Shown here piece by piece: positions 28,402 to 38,695 of a stretch of DNA of 64,000 nucleotides. The number at the start of each line of letters is the position of its first letter. Positions within the stretch are counted from its first letter, which is position 1. A program made the translations under genes and the position numbers. Source of the DNA: Zelonia costaricensis (Eukaryota > Euglenozoa > Kinetoplastea > Trypanosomatida > Trypanosomatidae); NCBI GenBank assembly GCA_030849075.1, contig JASAOO010003564.1, positions 62,001-126,000 of the forward strand. The letters run 5' to 3'. The notes beneath the pieces were generated by a model that was not told the origin of the DNA, did not search any database, and saw nothing but the letters and a program-made list of their open reading frames with translations.

Positions 28402-31400
28402 GCGGCCACCACCACTCCTATTTTCAGACCCGTGACGCACATGCGAGTGACTTACGACAAAAGAGAACCGCCACAAAAATGACACGGCGGCCGCAGCCCA
28501 CCCCACGAAAAAAAGCGCGCCGCGGCATCTCGAGACCGCCGCCCCCATTTTGACCCGCAGCAAACCACCCGCCCGCCCCGCAAACCCGAACCAGACCGCT
28601 CCACCCACCCCCAGGCCCCTCGCCGGGCGTCCAGGCCGCCCCTCCGGCCCCGGTCAGGTGGCCCCACCCCGCGGCGGGCTGGTTTCCGAGGCCCACCAGC
28701 CCCGCGGGGGAACCCCGCCCCGCCCGCCGGAAAAGCCGGGCCCGGCCGCGGGCCCCCCGGGTGCCCTAACCCGCCGCCCCACGGGGGGCTGGTCCCTGGG
28801 GAGGCGAGCACCACCTGCCTCCCCCCCCACAAACGGCGCCCCGCAAACCGCGAAGCCACGGCAGGACGGCCACCGTTTCCCAGGCCGACACCGGTGGCGG
28901 CGGAAAAGACACCGAGGCCGCCAACCTTCGCCGGCGTACCAGGTGTCACCCGCTTGAAAGCGTTACGAAACCCGTCGCCACTGCCCGGCCTAGCAAAAGC
29001 CCACCGCAAGGGCGCCCCCGTCCCCCACAAAGAGGGGGTGGCGGGGGAGCGCTGGGCGGCGGCGTGCTCATTTTTTCTGCCCCAAGACCCGCCTTCTTTG
29101 ACAGCGAACGGTCGAAGAGCCCACGAAACAAGCCACGGCACTGGAATCGTTCGGGCTTGGTAAAAAGCGAAGGCGGAGTCTCTGCCGTGAAATTCCCGAG
29201 TGCCCCACTCAGGCAAAAAGCACCTACTTGATCCGCGCCGGAAAGGACCATGAGGTAAGCCCACGGAGGCAGAGCCCGGCGCCGCCAGCGCCGCCACGCC
29301 GAGTGTGACTGTTCGGCCACTCGGTGGCGGGGTCGCTCGGGGAAAAGATACCCTCCCAAAAGCGAAGTCTGTTTTGTCAGAACCAACAAGAGAAGGTAGG
29401 CGCTGAAACGCAGAGGAGAAGCAGCCTCGTCGGACTCGTCCGGAAAGGTACTGAAAACAACAACGCGGCGCATGACTGAAAAGAGAACGCCGAGACAGGA
29501 ATAAACGCGAAACCAAGGCCACCCCCAAAAGCGCGCCAGCCCCCCCCCCCGAAAGGGTGCAAAACTGCGCAGGCAAGAACCACGGTTTTCCCCGGCGCCG
29601 AACGCGGTCTCCCCGCCCGGGAGCGGGGCAACACGAGGTGGCACGTGCCTGTGGTGGCGTGCGTTCGTGGCGGCGCGCGGATACCGCGGGGCTTGCGCTT
29701 GGGGGAGGAGGGGGGGGGCGAATCGGCCCTCTTTGGAGGAACAAACCCTCGGAAAACAGCCGGACGCGCGCAGGTCCTTTTCGCAGGTGGGACCTCTAGC
29801 CTGGGCAAGCGGGGTCCCGCGGCACGGAGAAGCATGGCGCCTGGCAAACCCGAACCGCGGAAGCACACGTCCCCACACCGCAAACGGCAGCAAATCCCCC
29901 CCCCCCAAACCAAGCGGCCCAACAAGAGGCCGTCAGGTTTGCGAAAAAGCGCCAGCGGAAAACGAGCGCCGGGCTTCTTTCCGTAAAGAAATCCGGTTCT
30001 TCGGGGCCGGACGGCTCCGTGAACCCGCGGGGGAGTTCGCACACTTGGTGGGCCCCCGGCCGCGCCTTTCCCCCCTGGGCCGGCGCCCAGGGGACGGCCC
30101 CACGGCCCCCCGGACCCGTGTGTTCCAGCGAAGCGCACCCCTACCCCCCACCCCGCAACGTTTTTCTTCGGGGAAGGGGACGCTTTTGCTGCACACCGAG
30201 GGGGGTTGAGATCAGTCAAAAAAGAAGCAAACCCGCCGAAACAACAGGCAAATGCTCCTTTCTGGGTTTTTCGAGGGGCGCTGCGCTCTGCGGGGTCCGC
30301 TTCGTGGGGTCAGGGGGCCGGCCCCGCAGCCGAACGAAAGCCAGGGCGATCTCGAAAAGGGGGGGTCGCCCCCCACCGCCGGCCCCTGGCGCAGGACAGC
30401 TTGGGGGGGGGGGCCTGCTTTGGCGCCAGGGCCCGTTGCCCCGATGCCCGCCTGCTCCGCGTGTTTGCACAACCCGCCTGCTTGTTGAGGAAACGAGTAA
30501 TACACAAGGGGGGGGGGTTAATGGAGAAACACAGGAAAGCACGCGCACAGCACAGGGGTTGCCTCGAAGTAAAAGAAAAACCCCCGATGGCCTGGAAAAA
30601 GCCCCACCCTGGCGCACCATCTGACGCGGGCGAGGTGGGGATAAAACCGAAGCAACGAAAGACAAGAGAGAGATATCAATAGAGTTGCACCACTTGATGC
30701 GCGCAGCGGATATGAAAGTGGAAACAGAAGGGGAAAACAAGGGACTGTTAGGATGAAGCGCAGGGGGGGGGAAAGAGGCAGAGGGGAATGAGAGAGACAT
30801 ACAACGCGAGGCACAACGGATTACGCGTTTGTTTGCCCTGGCCTCCCTGAAAGGTGGGCCGGGGCGTGGCAAACGTAAAGCGCGAGCGCGTAGGCGCCTC
30901 TTCCGCTTCGGGTGCCGCCTCCTCGCGCATAAAGGGGGGGAAAGGGAAAGTGAAAGGGAGAACCGAAGGATTACTGCCTCAGTGACCCGAAAGTTGCGTA
31001 CAAAAGGGGGGCTTATGTGGTGGTCAGTGCGGTCCAGCTGGGGACCAAACAGGGCCGTTCCGGCACCAGATGCGCCACACCAGCACACTGGCCGCGGGGC
31101 CGGGGTGTTCGCGTGAGGGGCGTGGCGGGCCCTAAGATGCACCCCGCTGTGCGCCCGGGCTATTGCGACGCTCGGGCCCAGGTGGTCAAGTTGTGTTTCC
31201 CGTTGGCGACTCTCACGGTTTTCTTGACACGCCCCCGCTGATATGCACGGCCATTCGGCGCAGAAGAAAGCTACCGACGTTTATGGAAAGGGAGGATGGC
31301 GAGGGGATGGCCACCTCCCCCAAGAAGCTCTTGGCAGGGGGCGCGCTCTTTTTTGCACAAAGCGCACCCCTGAGGGGGGCCAGCGCCCCCGCGCAGCTGG

Positions 31401-31854
31401 GTTTCTACTTTTTCCCGCCCGGTCTGGGTTGGGAGGCGTTGAAAGCAGGAGCCTCATCGGCACGGTTTCTGGGTTTGGGGACCGCCTCTGTTGGGGGATC
31501 TCGGGGTTCTTTTCACCGCCGCAGTCAACCGGCCCCGGGTGGTGGGCCCAGGGCCTGGGGCGGGACAGGGGCTCTGTTGAGGCGTTGGGTGGCATGGGGC
31601 GCTGTTAAAGAAAAACAGGTCTCAAATCGCTGCGATCTTCCCACGCACTGTGCGGGGAGGGGGCTGGGCCGGCTCATAGTTAAACAGATGTCACGTAGCA
31701 TTCCACGTGTTTGGGAGCAAGTGGGGCTTTGACGCCGCGCTGGTTCCGGGTGGGGGGCTGGGGACTGGGGGTTTTCGGGGGTTGTTCTCCCGGGAGTGGG
31801 AAAGGAAGCGTGGTGCCACGGTAACGGCGGCTACCTGAAAGCGTCGGGTCAGGA

Positions 31855-31867
31855 GGGGGGGGGGGGG
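31855..31867 (+). repeat. G13 homopolymer
   Basis: Plus-strand G-run inside the gene-free region. Together with other G-runs nearby it could support G-quadruplex formation. Confidence 0.9.
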
Positions 31868-32196
31868 CATGCGTGAGTTTTGATCGATGCCGGCCATCCC
31901 TTACTCTACACGGCAAGCCTTGGGTGTCCCCAGCTCGTGGTGGGGGTTGCCTCGGCGCTGGTTTACGTGGGGAAAGGGGCAAAAGAGAGAGTGGGCAAAA
32001 AGGGGGGTCCCGTGGGCGAAGGGGGGCGTCGGCGCGGGCGTTTCGAGGGGTGGCTGAGGGCTGGACTCATGGGGGCGCGCTTTTCAAAAGGATGCCACCT
32101 GGGCGCTTGCCCATGTGTGACGGCGCTCCCGCTGAGCCGGTCACCGTGCAGGTGGGACCTCGTTTCCTACCCGCTCTTTGGGCCTCCTCAGAGGGA

Positions 32197-32211
32197 GGGG
32201 GGGGGGGGGGG
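32197..32211 (+). repeat. G15 homopolymer
   Basis: Longest plus-strand G-run in the window, inside the gene-free region; other spacers mostly carry C-runs on this strand. Confidence 0.9.
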
Positions 32212-33202
32212 AAGAGGCTCCCGGGATTCTGACGCTGTGCTTCGTGCACGCGGCTTGCTGCACGGGGGTCAGGTTCTTCGCTGCGTGGCGAGAAAGGCAG
32301 TTGGGCAAGGTGGTCGATCACAGGTTTCGTTTCCGTCTTCCCTATGGGGAGAACGGGAAGAAGGCCCGCTCACGTGGCGGAGAGGGCTAGGACGAAGGCA
32401 ACGTCGGCTCTCCAGCATCGGACCTCGGCTGTTTGCTCAGGGAATTCCCGACACGCCACCCGCAGCGGAGGGTGTTACTTCCAAACGTTGCCTTTTTTCC
32501 ACACGGGCGGCCTGTGTTTGGGTCGCTCAAAAACACTTATTGCACCTTGCGCGGCTCGTGGCCCTGCAGGTGAGGCACAGTTGCGGCGGCTTTATGGGTA
32601 GTAGAGGCAAACGCTCGTTGCGCTGCTTCAGGGGACGTGCTGCCTACTCATTTTGTGGTGCGGCTTCTTCCGCCTCGGAGCTCCCTGCGGTAGAGCAGGT
32701 GATTGACAAAGAGCAGGGTAAATAGGATGTGGACCATGGAGCATCACTTCCTGTGTTTGCTCCCGTGATCGCGGTGGACTTTTCCTTGCGGAGTCGTTCC
32801 AGTGTTTGCGACCGCTGTCTTCCTGAGGTGCTAAACGCCTATCTCTAGCGGCGCTAATCCAACCGTTGGGGCAAAACAACTGAGAGAGCGACTCATGCGT
32901 GGTTGGGGTTGAGCAGCCTACGCACTGCTTTCAACCGCGAGTCTCTATTACCACGGAACGCAACCATGAAAATTAATCTACCCAGACTGCTGCTGGCGTT
33001 AGCCTTTAAAACGCCTTGTATGGTCCATTTGGCAAAAAAAGGTGCGTCAGATGCGTGTGCTGGACGCACCAAGGCGATGCGTTTCGGTGATCGCACGAAA
33101 CACCTGCTTAGCAAGACTAACGCGCATGCACCCGCTCCGCTCTCGAAATTCACGCTCTCTCCAAACCAACCTCTTATTTTTCCAAATTGTTTGGACGCAC
33201 TC

Positions 33203-33204
33203 AG
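33203..33204 (+). promoter_or_regulatory. Predicted trans-splice acceptor AG, transportin
   Basis: AG after a T/C stretch at about 33165-33183, 72 bases before the ATG. This is the first spacer-type signal after the gene-free region. Confidence 0.4.
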
Positions 33205-33276
33205 GTCTTCTGTGCTAGCTGTTTTTCCGCTAGTTTGAACGCCCGACTTCCGTGTTGGGCCAGACGTCCGTCTGCG

Positions 33277-36093
33277 ATGTACACGCCGACTCGAGATGAC
33301 TTGGTGAGCGTGGTGCAGCTTCTCCACAACAATGGGGTCGAAGTATCCAACTCAAAGGCAGCGTATGCGGAACTGAAAAGGTACGAGTCGAATCCCGCTT
33401 TCTGTATTCTTCTCTCCACCGTCTTCGGCGCCGACGCGAGCCCGATCACTGATGTAGCACTTCCTGTTCCGTGGCCGCAGTACCGCCAGCTCGCCGGCAT
33501 TACGCTCAAGAACAACCTGGCGGCGGCGCGTCACGCGCTTGGCGAGGATGCTGTGAAGGAGGCCGCGCGCCACGCGCTGAAGGCGCTGAGGAACCCGCCC
33601 GACGCCCGCATCGCACGAACCTCTGCCCAGGTCGTAGTGAAGGTGACCGCCCTCACATCCTTTGAGTGGTGGTCAAGCCTGGGCCTCGGCGACTTGTCTA
33701 GCATTCTGCTGGGCGAGATGGTGCCGAGTGGGGAGCTGAAAACTCTCGCTGCGCTGTACTGCCTTCAGTACATGATGGAGGATTTGCCCAAGCAAATCGG
33801 TGCGTCAAGCGAGCACATCATTCTCCGCGTCTCGGAGTTGGCGTTGTCACAAGGATCGCCGATGCACATCCGCAAGGCTGCGTTCCGCATGTGCTTCAAC
33901 ATCTACGAGCAGGCTGCGCTTCTTGACTGGAACGTCACGACTTTTTCGCCGCTGCAGGAGGGGTTGTCTAAGGGGAGCTACGGCTTTGCCAACGCGTGCA
34001 CGTCACTGCTTGAGAGCGCGTGCGGCGGGGACACCGCGTTTATGATCCTCGTGCTCCGCTCCTGTTTTCTGCTGCTGGACTACTTCGACTTTTTCTGTCC
34101 GATGGGGGCAAGCGAGATGGAGCGGTACTCGAACGCCTGGATCGCGAATTCCGCGCAGATCGTGTGCAGCAACCAGAGCGGTCCCAACCGAAACCAGGAG
34201 CTAGTGGCTGCGGCGATCGACTTGATCTCACAAACTGTCGACTTGAACGACCGCAACGGCGGCGAAACTGGCATCGCCTTCCTCACGATCTGCATTCCGC
34301 AGCTTATCTCTTCCCTGGCACCAGCACTCGTCCGGTACTCCTTGCTCTCGGATGAGGAGGTCGCGAACATCATGGACACGGACGACTACCGCATCCGCGA
34401 CAGCACGGCGGTCAGCTTTGAGGTTCAGGGCGGCACCAAGGACATCTCGGAGGACGACATGATGGACGAAGACGCCGCGGCCATGACGCTGCGGAGCGCA
34501 GCGCTAAAGTGCGTCGACAAGCTCGGCAGCTTCTCTAGCGAGGCAACCTACCAGGCCTTGATTGGGCAGATTCAGCAGCTGTGGAACAGCAACGAGTGGC
34601 GGGAGCGGGAGGCAGGCATCGCGCTGATCGGGACGCTAGCCGGCGGATGCGTCCGCGAGTTGAGTGGGGTCTTGCCTTCGCTGGTGGCGCAATTTGTGCA
34701 GTTTATCAGCAACCAGTCGGAGCATGTGTGCGTTGTCAGCATCGCCGCGTGGGCTCTCTCGCGGCTGAGTGAGAGCATTTTGACCTCGTCGCCTGCAACC
34801 ATGGAGTCTGTTTTTCCTCTTCTCAGTGGAAGGCTGCAGAGCACCAGCAAGCGGGTACAGTGGTCGTGCATCACAGCTCTGAACGTCATCTACGGCGTGC
34901 TGGAGAACTTCGGCAGCACCGCCACGATTGTGCCACACCTCCCAGCGCTTCTCGAGTCGGCGTGCACGTGTCTTCCTGTGTACTCGACTGCCAACCTTTC
35001 CCTCCTAGTCGACTTTGTGTGCAAGCTCATTCCTCTCCTCGGCGACAAGACCACGGCAGAGCGGCTCTCTTCGATTCTGCAAGCAGAACGTAGCGGCCGC
35101 GCGGCCTCTTTTGAGCAGTCGTACGCTGCCATGTACGTCCGCGAGGAGCCAAATGTGCTGCTGGACAAGGACGTCTTTGCGCTGGATCGCGCCATTCTCG
35201 CGTTCATCTCCGTGTACCCAAACAACGAAGTGGCGGTGGTGAACTTGAACACATGGAACGCCGTGCTGCACGACATCCAGAGCCGCGGCGTCACGGACGA
35301 CGCGGACCTCGTCGCGAACGCGCTGCTCATCTGCGGCACCTACGCCACATCGGTCTCGACGGCCACACTGGAGGAGTGGCTGCGGTCGACTTCGTGGGCC
35401 ATGCCAACGGCGGCAGCCACTTTCTTGAGGACGTCAAGCTCGGCAACCGTGAAGATGGCGTGCGGCGCGATTCTGTGCTCTCTTTTGCGCGCTCTCGGGC
35501 CGACCGCGCTGCCTTCCGGCCTCCACGATTCGCTGCTCAAGTGGGCCACAGCCGAGATCGCCGACATTGATGATCCGCAGTACAAGGAAAGTGTTGTGCG
35601 TCTCATTGGGCAGGTGGCATCCAACTACCCGGGCCCGCTGTCGGCCGACGCGGCCGCGGCATTGGGGGCTACGAACGCTGCGCTGCGCAGTGACGTGTTT
35701 GGCGACTCGGCGTACTTCTTCACGGAGATGGCGTTCGACCTGTGTGGGGTGCTAGCGGTGCACCCAGACTGCGTGGTGCACTTTCGCATCGAAACGATAT
35801 CGCAGCTCATGGCGCGGGCGGAGAACTCCATCGTCAAGTCGGAGGCAACAGCGAGTCTTTTCGAGGCCATGGTGCGGCTCTCACCGGAAGCATTCGCTGC
35901 GGCATTTCCGGCAGCCATAAAAGTCGTGTACAGCTGGCAGCAGGCAGCGATCAACTACCCCGGAACGAAGGAGGCGATCCAGGGCTTCCTGTTTCACACA
36001 ATGAGAACCTGCCCCGGTATCCTCCAATCGACCTTGCAGGGGCTTCAACCATCATTTAGCAGCATGCTCGTTGGGTTCTACGGGCTTCAGTGA
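33277..36093 (+). CDS. Transportin-like karyopherin beta (importin beta-2)
   Basis: 938 residues, HEAT-repeat solenoid, near the usual 850-900 for transportin. Transportins carry cargo with PY-NLS signals through the nuclear pore under control of Ran-GTP. The N-terminal ~120 residues fit the importin-beta N-terminal domain (LPVPWPQYRQLAGITLKNNL). An acidic loop begins near residue 391 (SEDDMMDEDAAAM), where transportin has its long acidic H8 loop; here it is much shorter. It is followed by a WNSNEWREREAGIALIGTLAGGC block. Near residue 520 the run LQSTSKRVQWSCITALNVIY matches the transportin RILDSNKRVQEAAC region well. The first ATG in frame is used. Cargo specificity cannot be predicted. Confidence 0.88.
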   Translation: MYTPTRDDLVSVVQLLHNNGVEVSNSKAAYAELKRYESNPAFCILLSTVFGADASPITDVALPVPWPQYRQLAGITLKNNLAAARHALGEDAVKEAARHALKALRNPPDARIARTSAQVVVKVTALTSFEWWSSLGLGDLSSILLGEMVPSGELKTLAALYCLQYMMEDLPKQIGASSEHIILRVSELALSQGSPMHIRKAAFRMCFNIYEQAALLDWNVTTFSPLQEGLSKGSYGFANACTSLLESACGGDTAFMILVLRSCFLLLDYFDFFCPMGASEMERYSNAWIANSAQIVCSNQSGPNRNQELVAAAIDLISQTVDLNDRNGGETGIAFLTICIPQLISSLAPALVRYSLLSDEEVANIMDTDDYRIRDSTAVSFEVQGGTKDISEDDMMDEDAAAMTLRSAALKCVDKLGSFSSEATYQALIGQIQQLWNSNEWREREAGIALIGTLAGGCVRELSGVLPSLVAQFVQFISNQSEHVCVVSIAAWALSRLSESILTSSPATMESVFPLLSGRLQSTSKRVQWSCITALNVIYGVLENFGSTATIVPHLPALLESACTCLPVYSTANLSLLVDFVCKLIPLLGDKTTAERLSSILQAERSGRAASFEQSYAAMYVREEPNVLLDKDVFALDRAILAFISVYPNNEVAVVNLNTWNAVLHDIQSRGVTDDADLVANALLICGTYATSVSTATLEEWLRSTSWAMPTAAATFLRTSSSATVKMACGAILCSLLRALGPTALPSGLHDSLLKWATAEIADIDDPQYKESVVRLIGQVASNYPGPLSADAAAALGATNAALRSDVFGDSAYFFTEMAFDLCGVLAVHPDCVVHFRIETISQLMARAENSIVKSEATASLFEAMVRLSPEAFAAAFPAAIKVVYSWQQAAINYPGTKEAIQGFLFHTMRTCPGILQSTLQGLQPSFSSMLVGFYGLQ

Positions 36094-36721
36094 GCGAGGG
36101 GCGCGGTGCGGCGGGAAACAAATCGAAAAGCTGGTTGCTGCATCATTTTTGTTGTGCCGCGGTTTTGGGCTACCGTAAGTAAGCAGGCTTTCTATTTTCT
36201 TTTTTTTAGTCTACGCTCGGGGGGAAGGATTCAGCAACTCTCAAGACGAACTGGAAACCAACCCAGGGCATTCAAAAAGGAAATAAAGAACTATATGCCT
36301 AATGCGCTGGCAGCCCTCTAGCTGCTGGATTTTCAACACTTGTGAGCGAAGCAGTCTTCTCGGAGTCACTCACATTCCGGTCATGTCCTCCGGCTCAAAG
36401 TCCAGAAAAGGGTGCCTGCACGACAGCGACTTTTGTTTACTGCTGAGGTTGCCGCTGTAGGCGCATCCACAGGAACCGTAAATGCGGCGTCCGTTGCTGG
36501 ACTCAACGGGGCCCGGAGGAGCACTCTGCGTCTCAGAGGCACAGGCGGTCGCACTCTCTGTGAAATCAACTTACCCACAATGCGCTCCCCTGTTTTCGCT
36601 CTCCTCTTTGCCCATCCTGTGAAAACTCGGCAACCTGACAGCTGTCTTGCCCCACAACGTTGTTTTTTTCCAGAGTGGCGTGTTTCGCTGACGGTGAACT
36701 TTCTTTGCTCCAGCGCTCGCC
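36094..36721. other. Intergenic spacer
   Basis: 628 bases, no CDS. The 5' half is AT-richer and purine-rich (about 36195-36300); the final part has T-runs ending at an AG. Confidence 0.7.
36672..36673 (+). promoter_or_regulatory. Predicted trans-splice acceptor AG, i-AAA protease
   Basis: T-run at about 36659-36670 directly followed by CAG, 48 bases before the ATG at 36722. Textbook arrangement. Confidence 0.55.
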
Positions 36722-38695
36722 ATGCGACACTTTTTTCGCAACGCGGCGCTCGTCGTCAATCGCCGCACGACAGTGCTGCACGTGTGTGCCGGCCACCCAT
36801 CCCAACGCAGCGCCACCCTGATCGTAGCGCCCGAGTTCCTGCAGAGGCGGACGTACTACCCCAGCCCAGGCGGGTACCCGCCGCCGCCGCCGCCGCCGCC
36901 GTCCTACTATGGGCAGCCGGCGTGGAACCCTTACGGCGGCGGTGTCTACGGTGCCCCGCCGCCGTCGCAGGGTGGCATGGCGTACGGCCCGACATCACAG
37001 CCCCCGTTTCCCAGCGACCTGGGCACCAACGAGCGCCCTATTGTGGTGGTGTCGGCGCCACAGAAGGCCTCCTGGGCGACACGCTTCTGGATGTTCTTGC
37101 TCTTCGGCATTGGCCTCAGCTGCTTTATTAGCCTCATAGAAGAGTTCAACGATCGCTTCCAGGAAGGCACGCCTGTGAACCGCAGTGGCTTTCCGCGCTC
37201 TGGCATCGCTGGCATGTTTGGCGCAGGTGAGGTGAAGCCGGTCAGTTTGGACAACCTTGAGGTGACTTTTGACAGCATTCGCGGCTGCGATGAGGCAAAG
37301 AAGGAACTCGAGGAGATTGTCGAGTTTCTCAAGGACCCCGAGAAGTTTCACAACCTCGGCGGGCGACTGCCAAAGGGGGCGCTGCTTGCTGGCCCACCAG
37401 GGTGCGGCAAGACGATGCTTGCGAAGGCGATTGCTAAGGAGGCCGGCGTGAGCTTCTTCTACGCCACGGGAAGCGAGTTTGACGAGATGTTCGTCGGCGT
37501 CGGCGCTCGCCGAGTCCGTGAGCTGTTCGCAGCCGCCAAGGCGCATGCGCCGGCGCTGATCTTTATTGACGAGGTGGACGCCCTCGGGGGCCGCCGTTCC
37601 CACTCCGACCACAGCACCTCACGCATGACGCTGAATCAGCTTCTGGCCGAGATGGACGGCTTTGACTCCGACGAGGCCGTGATCGTGCTGGCAGCCACCA
37701 ACACGCCGGATACGCTGGACAAGGCGCTCACACGGCCGGGTCGGCTGGACACGACGATCACGGTCGATCCTCCCGACATGAAGGGCCGGGCGGAGGTGGT
37801 GCAAGTGTACCTTGAGAAGATCAAGGCTGACAGCTCGGTCAGTGCGATCGAGATTGCGCGTGGCACGACGGGGTTCACCGGCGCGGAGCTCAGCAACCTC
37901 GTCAACCTGGCGGCAATCCGAGCCGCGGTGCTCAACAAGGCCAAGGTGACAAACGACGAGATCGAGTACGCGAAGGACCGCGTGATGATGGGCGCCGAAA
38001 GCAAAAAGGTCATTCCAGAGGAGGAGCGTCGCGTGACGGCGTTCCACGAGGGCGGCCACGCGCTCAGCGCGATTCTGCTGAAGGACGACGGCGCCGACCC
38101 GGTGCACAAGGCGACCATTGTGCCGCGTGGCAACGGCATCATGGGTCTTGTCCAGCAGCAGCCGGAGAAGGACAAATACAGCCAGAGCAAACGGCAGTGC
38201 CTGGCTCGCCTGAAGGTATGCGTGGCTGGCCGAGTCGGCGAGGAGATTTTGCTCGGGCCGGACGACATCACGACCGGCGCCGGTTCGGACTTCCAGCAGG
38301 CGACAAATATGGCACGCCACATGGTCCGCCAGTTCGGCTTCAGCGACACGATGGGGTTTGTCGACTACAGCACTGCTAACACCGCAGAGGGTGCCTATAT
38401 CTCGGACGAGACGAAGGTCAAGATCGAGAAGGAGGTGCACCGCCTCGTCGACCAGGCCTACGTCGAGACGAAGGCGCTGCTGCTGAGCCATCGGCCAGAG
38501 CTGGAGACGATCGCGAACAACCTGCTCAAGTATGAGACTCTCAGCGGCAAGGACCTCGAGAAGATCCTCAAGGGTGAGCCGATTCCAGAGCGACCGCCAC
38601 GCCTGTCGTCCACGACCGAAAGCAAGTCTGCGCCGCCGCTCAGCGGCAACGCGGCGCAGGCTAGCGGCGGCCCGCGCACTGTCCCCATCTCCTAG
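36722..38695 (+). CDS. Mitochondrial i-AAA / FtsH-family ATP-dependent zinc metalloprotease
   Basis: 657 residues. Membrane-bound hexameric quality-control protease, resembling YME1. The N-terminus is Arg-rich (presequence-like) and is followed by a Pro/Tyr/Gly-rich stretch (45-85) with eight consecutive Pro. One membrane span lies at about 120-138 (single-span topology, i-AAA type). The AAA module has Walker A GPPGCGKT (224-231), Walker B LIFIDEVDALGG (279-290) and a second region of homology with ATNTPDTLDKALTRPGRLD. The zinc site is H442-E-G-G-H446 with third ligand D523 (in TTGAGSDFQQAT). HEGGH replaces the more common HEAGH but keeps all ligands. The C-terminus is Ser/Pro-rich. It is expected to degrade unfolded inner-membrane proteins on the intermembrane-space side. 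Confidence 0.95.
   Translation: MRHFFRNAALVVNRRTTVLHVCAGHPSQRSATLIVAPEFLQRRTYYPSPGGYPPPPPPPPSYYGQPAWNPYGGGVYGAPPPSQGGMAYGPTSQPPFPSDLGTNERPIVVVSAPQKASWATRFWMFLLFGIGLSCFISLIEEFNDRFQEGTPVNRSGFPRSGIAGMFGAGEVKPVSLDNLEVTFDSIRGCDEAKKELEEIVEFLKDPEKFHNLGGRLPKGALLAGPPGCGKTMLAKAIAKEAGVSFFYATGSEFDEMFVGVGARRVRELFAAAKAHAPALIFIDEVDALGGRRSHSDHSTSRMTLNQLLAEMDGFDSDEAVIVLAATNTPDTLDKALTRPGRLDTTITVDPPDMKGRAEVVQVYLEKIKADSSVSAIEIARGTTGFTGAELSNLVNLAAIRAAVLNKAKVTNDEIEYAKDRVMMGAESKKVIPEEERRVTAFHEGGHALSAILLKDDGADPVHKATIVPRGNGIMGLVQQQPEKDKYSQSKRQCLARLKVCVAGRVGEEILLGPDDITTGAGSDFQQATNMARHMVRQFGFSDTMGFVDYSTANTAEGAYISDETKVKIEKEVHRLVDQAYVETKALLLSHRPELETIANNLLKYETLSGKDLEKILKGEPIPERPPRLSSTTESKSAPPLSGNAAQASGGPRTVPIS

Larger units (their letters stand above)
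28402..33276. other. Gene-free anomalous region (4.9 kb), putative transcription-unit boundary
   Basis: No credible gene on either strand and no tRNA-like B-box seen by eye. Composition changes along it. About 28430-30480 is T-poor with C, G and A runs. About 30480-31000 is purine-rich on the plus strand. About 31000-32700 is G/T-rich with long G-runs (30403-30413, 31855-31867, 32197-32211). About 32900-33276 returns to mixed, more AT-rich sequence before the transportin gene. The polypyrimidine plus-strand signature of all other spacers is missing until about 33160. Long minus-strand ORFs here (for example 28452-29744) follow from T-poverty, which removes minus-strand stop codons. Possible roles: termination plus restart between head-to-tail polycistrons, or a centromere. 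Confidence 0.75.

Noticed and set aside
28452..29744. 430-codon minus-strand ORF in the gene-free region (also 28946-29908 and 30216-31142)
   Set aside because: T-poor plus strand removes TTA/CTA/TCA stops from the minus strand; overlapping frames are equally open and all translate to Gly/Arg/Pro/Phe-rich sequence without a recognisable domain.
31880..32725. 281-codon plus-strand ORF in the gene-free region
   Set aside because: Gly/Arg-rich translation following G-runs; no domain and no pyrimidine tract in front.
28402..33276. tRNA, 5S rRNA, spliced-leader or rRNA genes at the presumed boundary
   Set aside because: No B-box, cloverleaf or recognisable rRNA or spliced-leader sequence found by eye on either strand; a covariance-model scan would be decisive.
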